From: Halocaridina rubra
Lineage: Eukaryota; Arthropoda; Malacostraca; Decapoda; Atyidae
Length of the DNA stretch: 64,000 nucleotides
Direction: 5' to 3'
Assembly: GCA_037179515.1 (NCBI GenBank)
Contig: JAXCGZ010022652.1
Location: 234,633-298,632 of the forward strand
Part shown: positions 9,288 to 25,386 of the stretch, one piece after another
Position numbering within the stretch: the first letter of the stretch is position 1
How the letters are laid out: every line of letters starts with the position of its first letter
The notes under the pieces: model-generated
Told to the model about the DNA's origin: nothing
Seen by the model: only the letters and a program-made list of their open reading frames with translations
Databases searched by the model: none
Translations under genes and position numbers: made by a program

Positions 9288-12271
9288 TTGCCAAAACCCA
9301 TGGATAGCAGTCGAGAGAATACCGAAGATGGCCAGGGCGTACCCCGCTCACGCGACGCACAGAGGAGCCCGACCTCTGTTGAAACTGGACGAGGGTTACC
9401 GCACCAATATGGACGGGTGCGGCTAAAGAAGCGAGTCCATACCCTGAGGATTGCTACTCTTAACATCGGTAGCATGACCGGTAGAGGAAGAGAAGTTGCG
9501 GATTTGATGGAGAGAAGGAAGATTAACATACTGTGTGTACAAGAGACAAGATGGAAAGGAAATAAAGCGTGAGATTTGGGTGGAGGCTACAAGTTGATAT
9601 ACAGTGGAGCGGATGAGAGAGAAAGAAATGGAGTGGGTGTGGTGCTAGACCCCCAAACCAAGGAGGAGCTGGTGGAAGTGGTGAGGAAGAGCAGCAGGAT
9701 TTTGAGGATCAAGTTGGTATATGGTCAGGAAGCAATAAACGTGATCAGCGCATATGCCCCCCAAGTTGTGCGATGACGCAGAGAAGGAAACGTTCTGGCA
9801 AGAAATGGACGAAGTACAGAGGGAGGTCCCGCCGGGGGAGAGGTGTGTCGTGGGCGGCGACTTAAACGGGCATATAGGACGTGACAACGATGGAGTGAGA
9901 CGAGTTCATGGAGGAAAAGGTACTGGAGCGAAAAACCAGGAGGGGGAGAGCGTGCTGGAATTTGCCATAGCATTTGACATGGCGATCCTGAACACGTTCT
10001 TCATGAAAAACAGCTACCGGACATACAGGAGTGGTCCCAGAGAGAGTCAAATCGACTTCCTCCTGTATCGAAGAGAAAACATCCGAGAAGTGGAAGACTG
10101 TAAAGTACTACAAGGAGAGAGTGTGGGAGCGCAGCACAGCCCAGTTGTGGCGAAGCTGGTTGTAAGGACGCGAAGGACCGGAGTCGAGAGGGGAGAACCT
10201 AGGATCAAGTGGTGGAAACTCAAGGATGAGGTGGTGCGGCAGGAGTTCAAGAGGAAAGCACTACAAAGGATAGAAGAGGCAGAGGAGGTGGATCAGTGGT
10301 GGAAAAGGAACAGTGAAGTGATCAGGAGTACGGCAGAGGAAGTCCTCGGAAAGTCATCTGGAAAGAAGCCGAGAAACGGAAAGGAGTCTTGGTGGTGGTC
10401 CTCAAATTGCAAAGAGAAGATAGAAAAGAAGAAAGAGATGAAGAAAGCTTACGACAAGGAAAGAACAGAGGAGCGTAAAGCTATGTTGAAAGATGCAAAT
10501 AAGGAGGCGAAGAGGGCTGTAGCACAGGCGCGTGCAGCAGCACTGCAGGATATGTATGAGAACCTTGAAACAAAGGAGGGACAGAAGAGAATCTATAAGT
10601 TAGCAAAAGAAAGGAACAGATCGACAAAGGACCTAACATCAATAAAGCAAATCAAGGATAAGAACGGAAGAGTGCTTACTGACCCCGACATGATTAAAAT
10701 GCGGTGGAGGGACTACTACGAAGAACTTCTAAATCAGGAAAATCCAAGAATACGAAGAGGTGAAGGAGTGGGAATGGAGGGAGAGGTAGACGCTGTGAGT
10801 GAGGCGGAAGTCAGAGAAGCGTTGAAGAAGATGAAAAATGGAAAGTCAGTAGGGCCAGACCAGATCCCTGCAGAGGTATGGAAGAGTTTAGGCGAAGAAG
10901 GGATACGGGTGCTGACAAAGTTCCTGAACATGGTGATGAAGGAAGAGACTATCCCGAACGAGTGGAGAGATAGTATAATGGTACCGATTTTCAAAGAAAA
11001 GGGAGACATCCAGAGTTGCAACAACTATAGAGGAATTAAGCTAACATCCCACACTATGAAGCTGCTGGAAAGAGTGTTGGATAAAAGGCTGAGGGAGGAG
11101 ACAGAAGTTTGTAGTGAGCAGTTTGGTTTTATGAAAGGTCGAGGAACAATGGATGCAGTATTCGCAATGAGGCAGACAATGGAAAAATATAGAGATAAGC
11201 AAAGAGGGCTGTACATGGCGTTTATTGACCTGGAAAAAGTTTATGATCGGGTCCCGAGAAGCGAGGTGTGGAGGAGTATGAGGTCGAAGGGAGTGAAGGA
11301 GAAGTATGTCAAGATAGTTCAGGACATATACAGGAAAGCCACAACAAGAGTAAGAAGTACAGTTGGCACTACAGAGCCTTTTCAGGTGAAAGTTGGACTC
11401 CATCAGGGATCAGCTCTTAGCCCCTATCTATTTAACCTTCTCATGGATGTGATGGTGGAGGAAGTGACAAAGGAGGCACCATGGAGCATGCTCTTTGCAG
11501 GCGATATTGTTTTGGTCTCCGAGAGCCGTGAAGAATTGCAAAAGAGGTTGGAGCTATGGAGGGGTTTGCTGGAGGATTATGGACTGAAGGTGAGCAGACA
11601 GAAAACGGAGTACCTGGAGTGCAATGTGACACAAGGAGGCGACCTGTTCATGCAAGACCACAAGCTCCCAAAGGCGGACGCCTTCAAATACCTCGGCTCC
11701 TACGTAACGAAGGATGGAGACCTAGAGAGAGAGATTGATCATAGGATCCAGGTAGCATGGAACAGCTGGAAGAGAACATCAGGGGTGCTATGTGACAAGA
11801 AAATCAGTGCTAGAGTGAAAGGAAAAGTGTACAAGTCAGTTGTGAGACCAGCGTTGCTGTACGGTGCGGAGACGTGGCCTGTGAAAAAGGTTCAAGAAAG
11901 GAAGATAGATGTCGCAGAAATGAGAATGCTGAGATGGATGTGTGGGGTGACGAGGGAGGACAGGATACGAAATGACCAGATCAGAGGTACAGTGAAGGTG
12001 GTGGAGGCATCGGCGAAAGCGCAGGAGAGGAGATTACAGTGGTTCGGTCATGTGAAGAGGAGAGATGAAGACTACGTGGGTGTGAGAGTGATGGAGATGG
12101 ACGTGGAGGGCAGACGTAGACGAGGAAGACCTAAACTACGGTGGAAGGACCGACTGAAGGAGGATCTCAGAGAGAGACAGCTGGAGGAGGAGCAAGTGAT
12201 GGACCGGAACCAGTGGAGACGACTAGTGAAGAGATGCGACCCCATATAAAAATGGGAACGCAAATAGAGGA

Positions 12272-12285
<14 letters not shown>
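9288..12285 (+). mobile_element. LINE-A, RTE-type non-LTR retrotransposon, near full length but inactive
   Basis: A single EN-RT reading frame. The endonuclease part reads LRIATLNIGSMTGRGREVAD, INILCVQETRWKGNKA, then a TGA stop at 9570-9572, NGVGVVL and SAYAPQ. A small indel near 9770 shifts the frame to 9754-12249 (831 residues: CVVGGDLNGHIG, SQIDFLLYR, then reverse transcriptase with VGPDQIPAEVWK, FMKGRG, AFIDLEKVYDRV, GLHQGSALSPYLF). The catalytic F-A-D-D is F-A-G-D here (Gly codon 11500-11502). The C-terminal tail ERRLQWFGHVKRR ... [11 protein letters not shown] is typical of RTE-like elements. A very short 3' UTR leads into GAA and TA repeats. Antisense to reelin. Confidence 0.92.
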
Positions 12286-12596
<311 letters not shown>

Positions 12597-12599
12597 CCC

Positions 12600-16781
<4,182 letters not shown>

Positions 16782-16795
16782 TAATTTTTTTTTTT

Positions 16796-16911
16796 TTTAC
16801 CCCGACCGGGACTCGAACCTAAGACTTATGATTACTAAGTCAAGGCGCTACCACTACACCACAGAAGGTTAAAAGGAACCCAACCTTATAGCTTATATCT
16901 GCTATACTTAG
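16796..16911 (-). repeat. inverted copy of the tRNA-like unit
   Basis: Reverse complement of 17011-17127, covering the tRNA-like block and 45 bases before it (ccccgaccgggactcgaacc reading right to left). With the next unit it forms a near-perfect stem of about 116 bases with a 99-base loop. Confidence 0.93.
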
Positions 16912-17710
16912 GAGATTGGGAATTGAATTAAATGCTAAAATGAAGCCACGAGTGAGGTTGGGGAATCTGTAATATGAACATAGTGGCATTCAGATAGAAT
17001 GCGTTCATTCCTAAGTATAGCAGATATAAGCTATAAGGTTGGGTTCCTTTTAACCTTCTGTGGTGTAGTGGTAGCGCCTTGACTTAGTAATCATAAGTCT
17101 TAGGTTCGAGTCCCGGTCGGGGTAAAAAAATTATTCATGTTTTCACATATGTAATGTGCTTATTTGATATTTCATGCCCGAATGAGATTGGGAATTGAAT
17201 TAAATGCTAAAATGAAGCCACGAGTGAGGTTGGGGAATCTGTAATATGAACATAGTGGCATTCAGATAGAATGCGTTCATTCCTAAGTATAGCAGATATA
17301 AGCTATAAGGTTGGGTTCCTTTTAACCTTCTGTGGTGTAGTGGTAGCGCCTTGACTTAGTAATCATAAGTCTTAGGTTCGAGTCCCGGTCGGGGTAAAAA
17401 AATTATTCATGTTTTCACATATGTAATGTGCTTATTTGATATTTCATGCCCGAATGAGATTGGGAATTGAATTAAATGCTAAAATGAAGCCACGAGTGAG
17501 GTTGGGGAATCTGTAATATGAACATAGTGGCATTCAGATAGAATGCGTTCATTCCTAAGTATAGCAGATATAAGCTATAAGGTTGGGTTCCTTTTAACCT
17601 TCTGTGGTGTAGTGGTAGCGCCTTGACTTAGTAATCATAAGTCTTAGGTTCGAGTCCCGGTCGGGGTAAAAAAAAATTATTCATGTTTTCACATATGTAA
17701 TGTGCTTATT

Positions 17711-17715
<5 letters not shown>
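16912..17715 (+). repeat. 272-bp unit, three tandem copies, each with a tRNA-like block
   Basis: The start gagattgggaattgaatta recurs at 16912, 17184 and 17456, exactly 272 bp apart, with almost no differences. Each copy carries gtggtgtagtggtagcgcc (A-box), a 6-bp anticodon-like stem GACTTA/TAAGTC around loop GTAATCA, and ggttcgagtccc (B-box) at about 17060, 17332 and 17604. The acceptor ends do not pair (CCTTCTG against GTCGGGG), so these are tRNA-derived (SINE-like) rather than working tRNA genes. A T-run follows the copies on the antisense side only. Confidence 0.93.
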
Positions 17716-17778
<63 letters not shown>

Positions 17779-17790
17779 ATGTATATATAT
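17716..17790. repeat. (TA)n microsatellite
   Basis: Interrupted TA run replacing the end of the third 272-bp unit. Confidence 0.97.
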
Positions 17791-19320
17791 ACAGTAGGTT
17801 CTTGTATAACATTATTTCAAGTTATGTCGTTTTGCCGTTATATCAGAGGCCAATAAATAATTAATAAATTATTAATAAATGGATTATTCGACCTACCTGG
17901 TTCGTGAGGTAAATTCAAACTGTGCATCAAAACAGCTTGTGAGTGCGCTGGAGGAATACACAGCTAGCAGCTCTGCTGTATTTATATTAATGGTTTTATT
18001 TATTTATTTGTTTATATATTTGGTTATATTGAATTATTTATATTGAATAAAAAAAACACATATAGCTGTAAATACAATTTTATTCGAAATACACACACAT
18101 ACACAGCTAGCAACACAGCTGTATTCGTATTTATCAAGTTAATCACTTTATTTATTTATTTTTTTATATATGTGGTTATACTGAAGGATTATATTGAAAT
18201 TAAGAAAAACACATAGCTGTAAATACGATTTCATTAAAAAAACACATGAATACAAAGCTAGCAAACAGCTGTATTCTTATTTATCAAGTTAATGGTTTTA
18301 TTTTTTTTTATATATTTGGCTATATTGAAGAATTATATTGAATTTAAAAAAAACAAGCAAACACATAGCTGTAAATACGATTATATTCGAAATACATACG
18401 AATACAAAGCAAGCAAACACAGCTGTACTGTATTTGTATTTATCAAATTAATGACTTTGAATACAAAGCAAGCAAAAACAGCTGTACTGTATTCGTATTT
18501 ATCAAATTAATGGCTTTATTTTTATATATATATATATTTAGTTATATTGACGGATTATAATGAATTTAAATACAAACAAACACACAGCTGTAATACAGTT
18601 TTATTAAAAATACACATGAATGCAAAGCTAGCAAACACAGCTGTATTTGCATTTATCATGTTAATGGCTTTATTTATTTATCTATTTATATATTTGGTTA
18701 TATTGAAGAATTATATTGGATTAAAAAACAAACAAACATATAGCTGTAGATACGATTTAATTTGAAATAGTTTGTTGAGTGTAGTGTAAGAATATAGCAT
18801 CACACGGCAATAGAAGAGAAAGAAGAGCTACCGCTCAGCTTATTCCCACCCTCCATATTGTGCCCAGCATTTTCGTCTGCTCTCTTGTTGTGTTTGCTAG
18901 TTACTGACATTGCTATGCCTCCCAAGTGTTAGTGATAGTTCTGATGGCAGTGCCACTAAGAAAAGAAAAGCCACCACCATGGATATTAAAACTGAAGTGG
19001 TAAACCGTGCTGAAACAAGCCAGTCTCTTCCTCCCTTGCAATGTCCCTTCCAGTTTGCAAGCCAATCACACGAGTAAAGGTAAACTATACTGCACTGTAC
19101 TGTAATTTTACTATTGATACATTTTAAAGGTAAGCAATACTATTGAGATTAGTTTTAGTCTTGTTTTTATCATAGATTAAGAACATATATTTTTTTCCCA
19201 GTGTTTTAAATGATATATTATTAACATAGGTTTGGGGACCTAGGTTCGAATTTAGGTGCGTTCCAACTTACGTCGATATCCGACTTAAATCAGCTGTCAA
19301 GAACAGAACCCTGACATTAA
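17791..19320 (+). mobile_element. relic of a pogo/Tigger-like DNA transposon
   Basis: After an initial CAGTAGGTTCTTG-type end the region contains, at about 18914-19060, a decayed transposase N-terminus: M-P-P-K, then after a frameshift V-S-D-S-S-D-G-S-A-T-K-K-R-K, then TTMDIKTEVVNRAE. This resembles the M-P-P-K-R ... K-K-R-K ... start of Tigger-type proteins. The right end near 19240-19320 may hold the other inverted repeat, but I could not align it well. A minisatellite has expanded inside. Confidence 0.5.
17985..18775. repeat. minisatellite of about 150 bp, five copies
   Basis: Each unit contains tttggttatattgaaga, an A-rich run, acacatagctgtaaatacga, caaagctagcaaacacagct and tatttatcaagttaatgg. 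Boundaries (tttatcaa-ttaatg) fall near 18146, 18294, 18452/18510 and 18664. One extra partial unit of about 57 bp lies at 18455-18510. Confidence 0.85.
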
Positions 19321-19325
19321 ACGTG

Positions 19326-19557
<232 letters not shown>

Positions 19558-19569
19558 TGTATATATATG

Positions 19570-20084
19570 GAGTCTCCCATATCATACAATTGCTTCCTAT
19601 CAAATCTGTCAAATCCAAGGAGCAATTTCAGACCTGTTACCATATTGATGTAGATCTTAATCCTTAAAACTAGCTAATATCAGTATAAGCTCACTGAGTA
19701 CAATAAAGAACTTGGTGGAATAATTTACTAATCAACGGAAAGTTTAAAGGAATCTGAAATTGAACTTACACAGAAGCAAAAATTTCAATGATATTTCAAT
19801 TTACACAAAGATAAAAGTTACTCATTACCACAGAAAAGTTCTATTTCTAAATATATTAAAAACAAAAAAGATCATGCAATTCGGAAAACTTAAGGCGAGT
19901 CCATTTATGAAAGGAAATTGTGTAAATCAGAGTATTTATCATCTCCATGACCTTAATTGACTACATTCTCAGGGTACAACAATTTGTACTTAGTGAAGGT
20001 GATAAGTTGACGATAAATAAGTAGTCAAATACATATCCTACTGTTTTCTTCGAAAAACTTCCCTCAACATTCAGTCAGTGAACG
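19570..20084. other. intronic sequence, nothing recognised
   Basis: AT-rich part of intron E23-E24 without supported features. Confidence 0.4.
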
Positions 20085-20235
20085 GTTTTACGTCACGAAC
20101 TCCCATTTCTACTAAGGGCTAAGGCAGTGCCTTCTTGCGAAGAACTTTGGTCTTGGCAGGTAAAGTTGTTACTCTAAGTGTATGCCCTTGCTAACCTCAG
20201 ATTGTGTTGGGCCGGGAACCCAATCATTATAAAAA
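20085..20235 (-). repeat. SINE-1 copy next to the E23 donor
   Basis: The tail ttttacgtcacgaactccca and body (gccttcttgcgaagaacttt, ttggcaggtaaagttgttac) read leftwards to rightwards, then a truncated head. It ends 18 bases before E23 in genomic terms. Confidence 0.8.
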
Positions 20236-20252
20236 ATTTCGAAATTTCCCAC

Positions 20253-20402
20253 CTGCACTTTCCATCGTCACAATAGCCATGACCTGAACACAGCCATGGA
20301 CAAGAATTTCCAACGTAGAAATTGTCAATTGCCCAGGTCACTGTTTTCATGTTACTACCACCATTTCTTCTACTGATTAGTCTTAGTCGAGTATTCTCTC
20401 CC
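20253..20402 (-). CDS. RELN: reelin exon E23 (repeat 3, first half of EGF)
   Basis: The acceptor is TTTTCCAG|G and the donor TGCAG|GTGGGA; phase 2 at both ends. It encodes [40 protein letters not shown] and [12 protein letters not shown]-[LM]-C-S-G matches the third vertebrate EGF. A tRNA-derived SINE starts within about 20 bases of the donor, and the next intron is 12.6 kb. Confidence 0.95.
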
Positions 20403-20674
20403 CTGGAAAAAGAAAAGGTAACAGTCTATATCAAGGAAGCAGAAATAAAAGTCATCTCAGCTCTATCAGGAAAATTTCTATCACAAAAATACACATTACA
20501 TAAATAAAAGTAAATGTAGGGTAATCAGTTTTTACTGCTAATCAATTCCTATCAGTTATATAATGCAGTCCTATTTCAAACTTTTTCTTATATGTTTTTT
20601 ATTCTCCTGCCATGGCCATCAGGGTGACAATAAAAGTAAAAACAAAATGGTTATGATTACTGCTATATACTAAC

Positions 20675-20942
20675 ATGGATTCCTTAGGCAAGAGAGTAGT
20701 AATTCTCTTCCATGCTGTAAGTACAGATTTAGAGTAAGTTGATGGCAAATGAAAGGTATCACAGTCTACATCAGGGGGAGCGCATAAGTCCCACACCAAT
20801 AACCAGTTCATGCCATGATCGTTTGAGTACTCGAGATCAACTTCTCCCCCAAGATCTGTGTCATCACATCCAACCCTGATGTCAAACTGTATTAGATTTG
20901 TTTCAGCCGCCACAAAATCCCACGTTTCAGCATATTTAAATC
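20675..20942 (-). CDS. RELN: reelin exon E22 (repeat 3, Asp-box)
   Basis: The acceptor is CTATTTCAG|GA and the donor TCCAT|GTTAGT; phase 1 in, phase 2 out. It encodes FKYAETWDFVAAETNLIQF, DIRVGCDDTDLGGEVDLEYS, the Asp-box SNDHGMNWLLV and AWKRITTLLPKES. Y-A-E-T-W-D-F is shared with vertebrate repeat 3. Confidence 0.95.
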
Positions 20943-21039
20943 CTGAAATAGCAAAAAATGAAAAAGATGGCAGAGGATAAAATCGTTTATGAAGTAAACA
21001 TTATCCAAATAATGCCTGGTAAATGTGTACCTCATCCTG

Positions 21040-21190
21040 GTGGTGTGATAGTACAAATTCTGCCTAAGCATTCCCTGCATGCGGTAAGAGGAACTAACAT
21101 GGATATCCTAGGTGATAGGGGAAAGTTAATTCCGAATATTGTATTCCCCTCTTGTTTTTAGGGGGCTCTCCCTTATAAGAAAAAATTATA
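21040..21190 (+). repeat. fragment of the LINE-C 5' region repeat
   Basis: Contains cattccctgcatgcggtaag and a following block like 12640-12700. Decayed. Confidence 0.5.
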
Positions 21191-21784
21191 TTGGTATTCC
21201 GAGGAAGGAAAGGTGTATTATACTGAATCTCCATGCGACCTGTCCAGAGTCTCTTTCTCAGGTGGAGGCATAGCCAATATGAAATCGAATCAAGTTCCAA
21301 AGGGGCACAAAACTGATAATTTCAGCTCCATATTCTTTATGGAGATCTGTTTTACAGGCTCATCGGGCAATGGGGACTAGACCACAGCTCCAAATGTATG
21401 GATAAAAGTATGCTTCTCCTTCCTTTGCTCTAATCGAGCCTGCTCCTTTCGTTTAGTATAACAAGCCTTATATTAAACTTTCAAAAATAAATAGGGGAAA
21501 GGAATGTGGGTGTTGACAAGTTGCATGGAGACATAAACATATATGATTTTCGCTCTTCAAGATATTTTTTTCTGTTTTTCTCCATGCAACCCATCATGAG
21601 TATTACATACATTCAATTTATGAAGGGTGAAATGGATATTCTAAGCTTCTGAGAAAGGAAACAAAATCTATTATAATATCCCCTCTCAGTAATTTTTTTT
21701 TTCAGTAGCAGGGTCATCTTCTTTACAACTACATACATTAGTGATCTCTATTACAAATAGAAATCCTTCCATATCTTTATACAT

Positions 21785-22080
21785 GGCCCCATTACCCCTT
21801 GTAAGGGGAGTGGCCGAGGCAAGAAAAATGATTTCATCACAATCCAACACATACCTCAATTACTCCTCTTAGCTCCTTGGGGATAGAGGGTTTCCACATT
21901 ACCCCCATACCACTCTGTTTAGATCACCTACAACGTAGGCAGGCAAGAATATTCTACACTGAAGCCCAACAGCCGCAGTTGGTTTACCCCCACTGCAGTA
22001 TTACATGGCAACTCACCTCACACCTGTCCATCACAATTCACTGTGCTAGCAGGTGAGAGAAATCCCTATGGCCTACATCA
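21785..22080. repeat. dispersed repeat R3
   Basis: A non-coding family of about 290 bp: ccccttgtaaggggagtggc, cctcaattactcctcttagc, ccttgggg, gatcacctacaacgtaggca and a final ggcctacatcaca. Other copies: 32215-32300 (partial), 35355-35580 and 54655-54865. Confidence 0.7.
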
Positions 22081-22129
22081 CACAAAGAAAGCAATAGTCA
22101 AAGCTGCAGATGATCCATATTACTGAAAG

Positions 22130-22212
22130 GTCCATGACAAGCCTAGTGCCAAATGGGCAATGCAAAAACAGTTTAGCGCCAAAAGTGTGGTGCCAAATAG
22201 TCCCATTCCGTT
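22130..22212. mobile_element. half copy of the GCCAAA foldback element
   Basis: Repeated GCCAAA or GCGCCAAAA words end in gccaaatagtcccattccg, the complement of the left end of the fuller copy at 30990-31190. Confidence 0.65.
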
Positions 22213-22841
22213 AAATTCTTCGTGCCCAGGCCTGATGAGGGTAGATTTATTTATTTTTTTTGCCCGTCTTGTCATCACAATTCTAAAAAAAAAAAAATCA
22301 CACAACTTACCCACTCCACCAGACAGAGACTGAGTGAAGGGCTGGTTTGGTAAGAGCAAAGAAAAGAGTTTTTTTTTTCTTTTCTGAACCCTCTTTGAGC
22401 TGGGACTTACCCCCATCATCTGTAGAGCTAATAAAATTGATCACCAAAGCATGCATATACAGCAGGGCCTATTAGTTTCATCTCTTTTGTGGGAGCATAT
22501 TCATATCAAGATTGGCCATGCCTCCACTGGAGAGAGATATTCTTGATGGGATGCAAGGTAGTAGGAAAAACATAATGGAGAGGAAAAATAGCAATCCCTT
22601 CCTCTATTATTTTTTTTTGCCATAAATCAAATGGTAAAAAAAAGTGGGGATGAGTCGGGCGTGCAGATACACTGCTACCTAAATTAGCTCCCCACATGTG
22701 GTCGGCCACCCTTTTTGTTTAGCAGGATATGGCATTTCATGTAAAAAATATTCTGAATCTACCTATTTCATAGCAACACTGTTCTTATAAGTCAATATAA
22801 AGATAAGAATGAAGTTATATTCTAAATGAAAATCTCCCTAC
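22213..22841. other. intron E21-E22, mostly unrecognised
   Basis: A short LINE-D-like 3' tail (cgtgcccaggcctgatgagg ... cttgtcatcacaatt, 22220-22285) followed by an A run; the rest shows nothing I can name. Confidence 0.45.
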
Positions 22842-23027
22842 CTGAATATCCGGGAAACATCATAACGGAATCATTCTTTCCGCATCCTTTCAGTAACGAT
22901 GAACCGGAGGTCAGGAACCAAGGCAAGGATACTGAAGTGTTTCCATCAAAAGTGTCGAGCAAGGCTTGTGGTAAAGTTTCATTTGCCAGCACCATTACAT
23001 TATCCAAGTGCCACTCTGCATGTTCTC
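22842..23027 (-). CDS. RELN: reelin exon E21 (start of repeat 3)
   Basis: The acceptor is CAATCAG|GA and the donor TTCAG|GTAGGG; phase 1 at both ends. It encodes GEHAEWHLDNVMVLANETLP, ALLDTFDGNTSVSLPWFLTS and SLLKGCGKNDSVMMFPGYS, aligning with the F-D-G-S-I ... A-L-I-F segment of vertebrate repeat 3. Confidence 0.94.
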
Positions 23028-23689
23028 CTGATTGAGTTACATAAAAACAAATATATTATTATGATCAAATAAACACATTATTGTATGTGAAAACATAAAA
23101 CATATTTTTTACTTATCCCTTGGACACTGATTGTGCGTCCTTCAGTCAAATTCCGGCAAAGGGCAAAAATATGTAAGTTGAATATGTTAGAATCATAACT
23201 AATCTGAGTCTTAATATATAGTAGAGTGAAAGACGTCCACATACAAGACTAAGAATTAGCTGCAACATAGCCATATACAATCTATCCTGGTAGACATCTC
23301 CCACATGGAGTCAAGAGTTGTGCTTTGACTTAGCCACCCCCTTATAAGGGGGAATCCGGCTTTCCTATATAAGTAGATCAACATTAGATATTTCTCTAAA
23401 AAAATGGACCCTAAATTCCAAGAAAAAGCTTTCCTTAAAAGAAACAGTAACTTAATGTCATACATAATATATTCTCTTATTAAGATAAACAGAATGGCTA
23501 CAATCAGATATAGAAAATTATTTAAAATAAACAAATCTCTCAGTGACCTGAATAATATTACTTCACACCCCCACTAGAGCGTGCCCTACATAGTGAACAA
23601 AATCAAGCCTACTCAAAAAAGAAAATTGAAAAGTGTATGAAAAGAAAACTTCATTCTGATTATGTGATTAGCTTATTATTTATCATTCT

Positions 23690-23805
23690 CTTATTGCAGC
23701 CCTGTCCAAATTCTGCTACTAGTCCTCTTCTCACGGTTTTCTTGATGCCGGGGCCCACTGAAGGTAATTTTCTATGCCCGTTCTGGTATCACACACATAA
23801 AATAA
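23690..23805 (+). mobile_element. LINE-D-type 3' tail
   Basis: tgatgccggggcccactgaa, then gcccgttctggtatcacaca and A-rich sequence, matching in reverse the 3' end of the minus-strand LINE-D at 45335-45410. Confidence 0.6.
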
Positions 23806-24029
23806 AAAGAAGTTGCAAACTAAGATAGATGAATAATATATGTAGTGACAGTATACATGATTTTGGTAATGATTTAATAGTAATCATATCAATATATATT
23901 CTTTGTATGACTTTTACTTAGAAAATCTGATCTCATGCTCTGAAAAGGACTCTAAAATGTCAATACTCTATCCAAATTTCTCTCACAATTCATCAATCCT
24001 CCACAAAGAATTGGCTTAAGATATTCTAT

Positions 24030-25075
24030 ACAATTTTTTTTTTTTTATGAGTATGACACCGGGACAGGCAACGCTGAAAGAATAGGCGAAGTACTAAAAA
24101 CCTAGAAATATGGCAGGATTAGGCCCTGAGATGACGATAGATCCATTTTTTTGAAGGAAGATAGGTTATAAGAATTAGGAAAGACAGAAAGAGGAAGAGA
24201 GTTCCAGAGTCAGGAAGCAGATGGCAAGAAGCAGTCAATGCACTGAAAAAAATCCGCTAGCTACATATCTCCACACAGTACCTGTGAGATGAGGCTGCTT
24301 GGCGAGTGTTAAGCAGTCTCGGCAGTGGGGGAAGAATACAACTTGCCAACTCATTAGAGCACCAATAGAAGCAGTAGCAACAGAAAAGAGAATGGGATGA
24401 TACCTTACGGCAAAGAGAAAGAGCATCTAGATTAGAAGTAAGAAAAGGGACATTAGAGAGTTTGACTGCCTCAGCTTCAACACAGTCAAGGAGATATGTA
24501 TATAAAGAAGCACCCCAGATGTGCAAACAGTATTCTAAACAGGGACGGATAAGACCTTTGTAGATTTTAAGTAACTGTAAAGAGAAAAAGTAATGAAGAA
24601 AACGAATCAGAACTCCCAATTTCTTGGATGTAGACTCAGAAATTTGGATTATGTGATTCCTCCAAGACAGATTAGAGGCTATCTGGCTTCCTAATATGTA
24701 AATAGAATTAAGAGAGCAAATTTCGTTGGTTTTAAAGACACTAGGGCTATCAGAAGGAGAAGAAAATAGATAGCCAGAAACTGTGTCTTAGAGGCATTAG
24801 ATTTAACTAAATTTTGAGTGCCCCACTCATATGCCTTCTGCAAATTGGAGTTGAGAGTAGAAGAGAGAGAGAGAGAGAGTGATACGAGACTGATTATGAG
24901 TAGCAGATGAAGGTTGTGAATAAAAGATAGAGGAAAAATGAAAGGTAGAATAGTCGGCAAAGTCGTGAAGAAGAGAGGAGGATGGGGACTGAAGAAGATT
25001 GTTGATGAAGAGAAGGAACAGATCAGGTGAAAGAAAAAAGTTCTAGATCTACTTTGCATAGTACCAAAGTCACTA
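24030..25075 (-). mobile_element. LINE-D copy, C-terminal half, decayed
   Basis: Minus-strand frames at 24257-24619 (YKGLIRPCLEYCLHIWGAS, LLDCVEAEAVKLSNVPFLTS, NTRQAASSHRYCVEICS) match the end of the LINE-D frame at 45.5 kb. Further RT remnants extend to about 25075. The 3' end at 24030 has a T run (A tail in element sense) and the same 3' tail as other LINE-D copies. It ends just 34 bp before E20. Confidence 0.8.
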
Positions 25076-25108
25076 AATTCAAAATGTAAAAACATTAAAA
25101 TGTCCCAC

Positions 25109-25221
25109 CTTGTGAATTCGCGTCGTCTCCCAACAACATTTCGTTGTAACCCTGCCACCAACGAAAGCGAGTCTGCCTCGTCCGAGCCGAGATGGGCAGT
25201 GGGATGAAAAATGCTTCTTGT
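25109..25221 (-). CDS. RELN: reelin exon E20
   Basis: The acceptor is ATATTTCAG|A and the donor ACAAG|GTGGGA; phase 2 in, phase 1 out. It encodes QEAFFIPLPISARTRQTRFR and WWQGYNEMLLGDDANSQ, the closing strands of subrepeat B with the conserved T-R-F-R-W-W-Q. The open frame ends 8 bases past the donor. Confidence 0.94.
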
Positions 25222-25386
25222 CTGAAATATGAAGACCGAATGATGTCCAAATCAACTATACAAGATATGGAAATATTACTGACAAAGCTCATGATTTTTA
25301 TATGAGATGACAAACCTTTTAATATTAGCATAGTATGGTTACAACTGTAACAAAACTTTTCATTATTGAGTCTTCAAAGTTCCCTA

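Noticed and set aside
17050..17125. Functional tRNA gene with an AAT-type anticodon
   Set aside because: A and B boxes and an anticodon-like stem are present, but the acceptor stem does not pair and the T stem is weak; read as a tRNA-derived SINE head.
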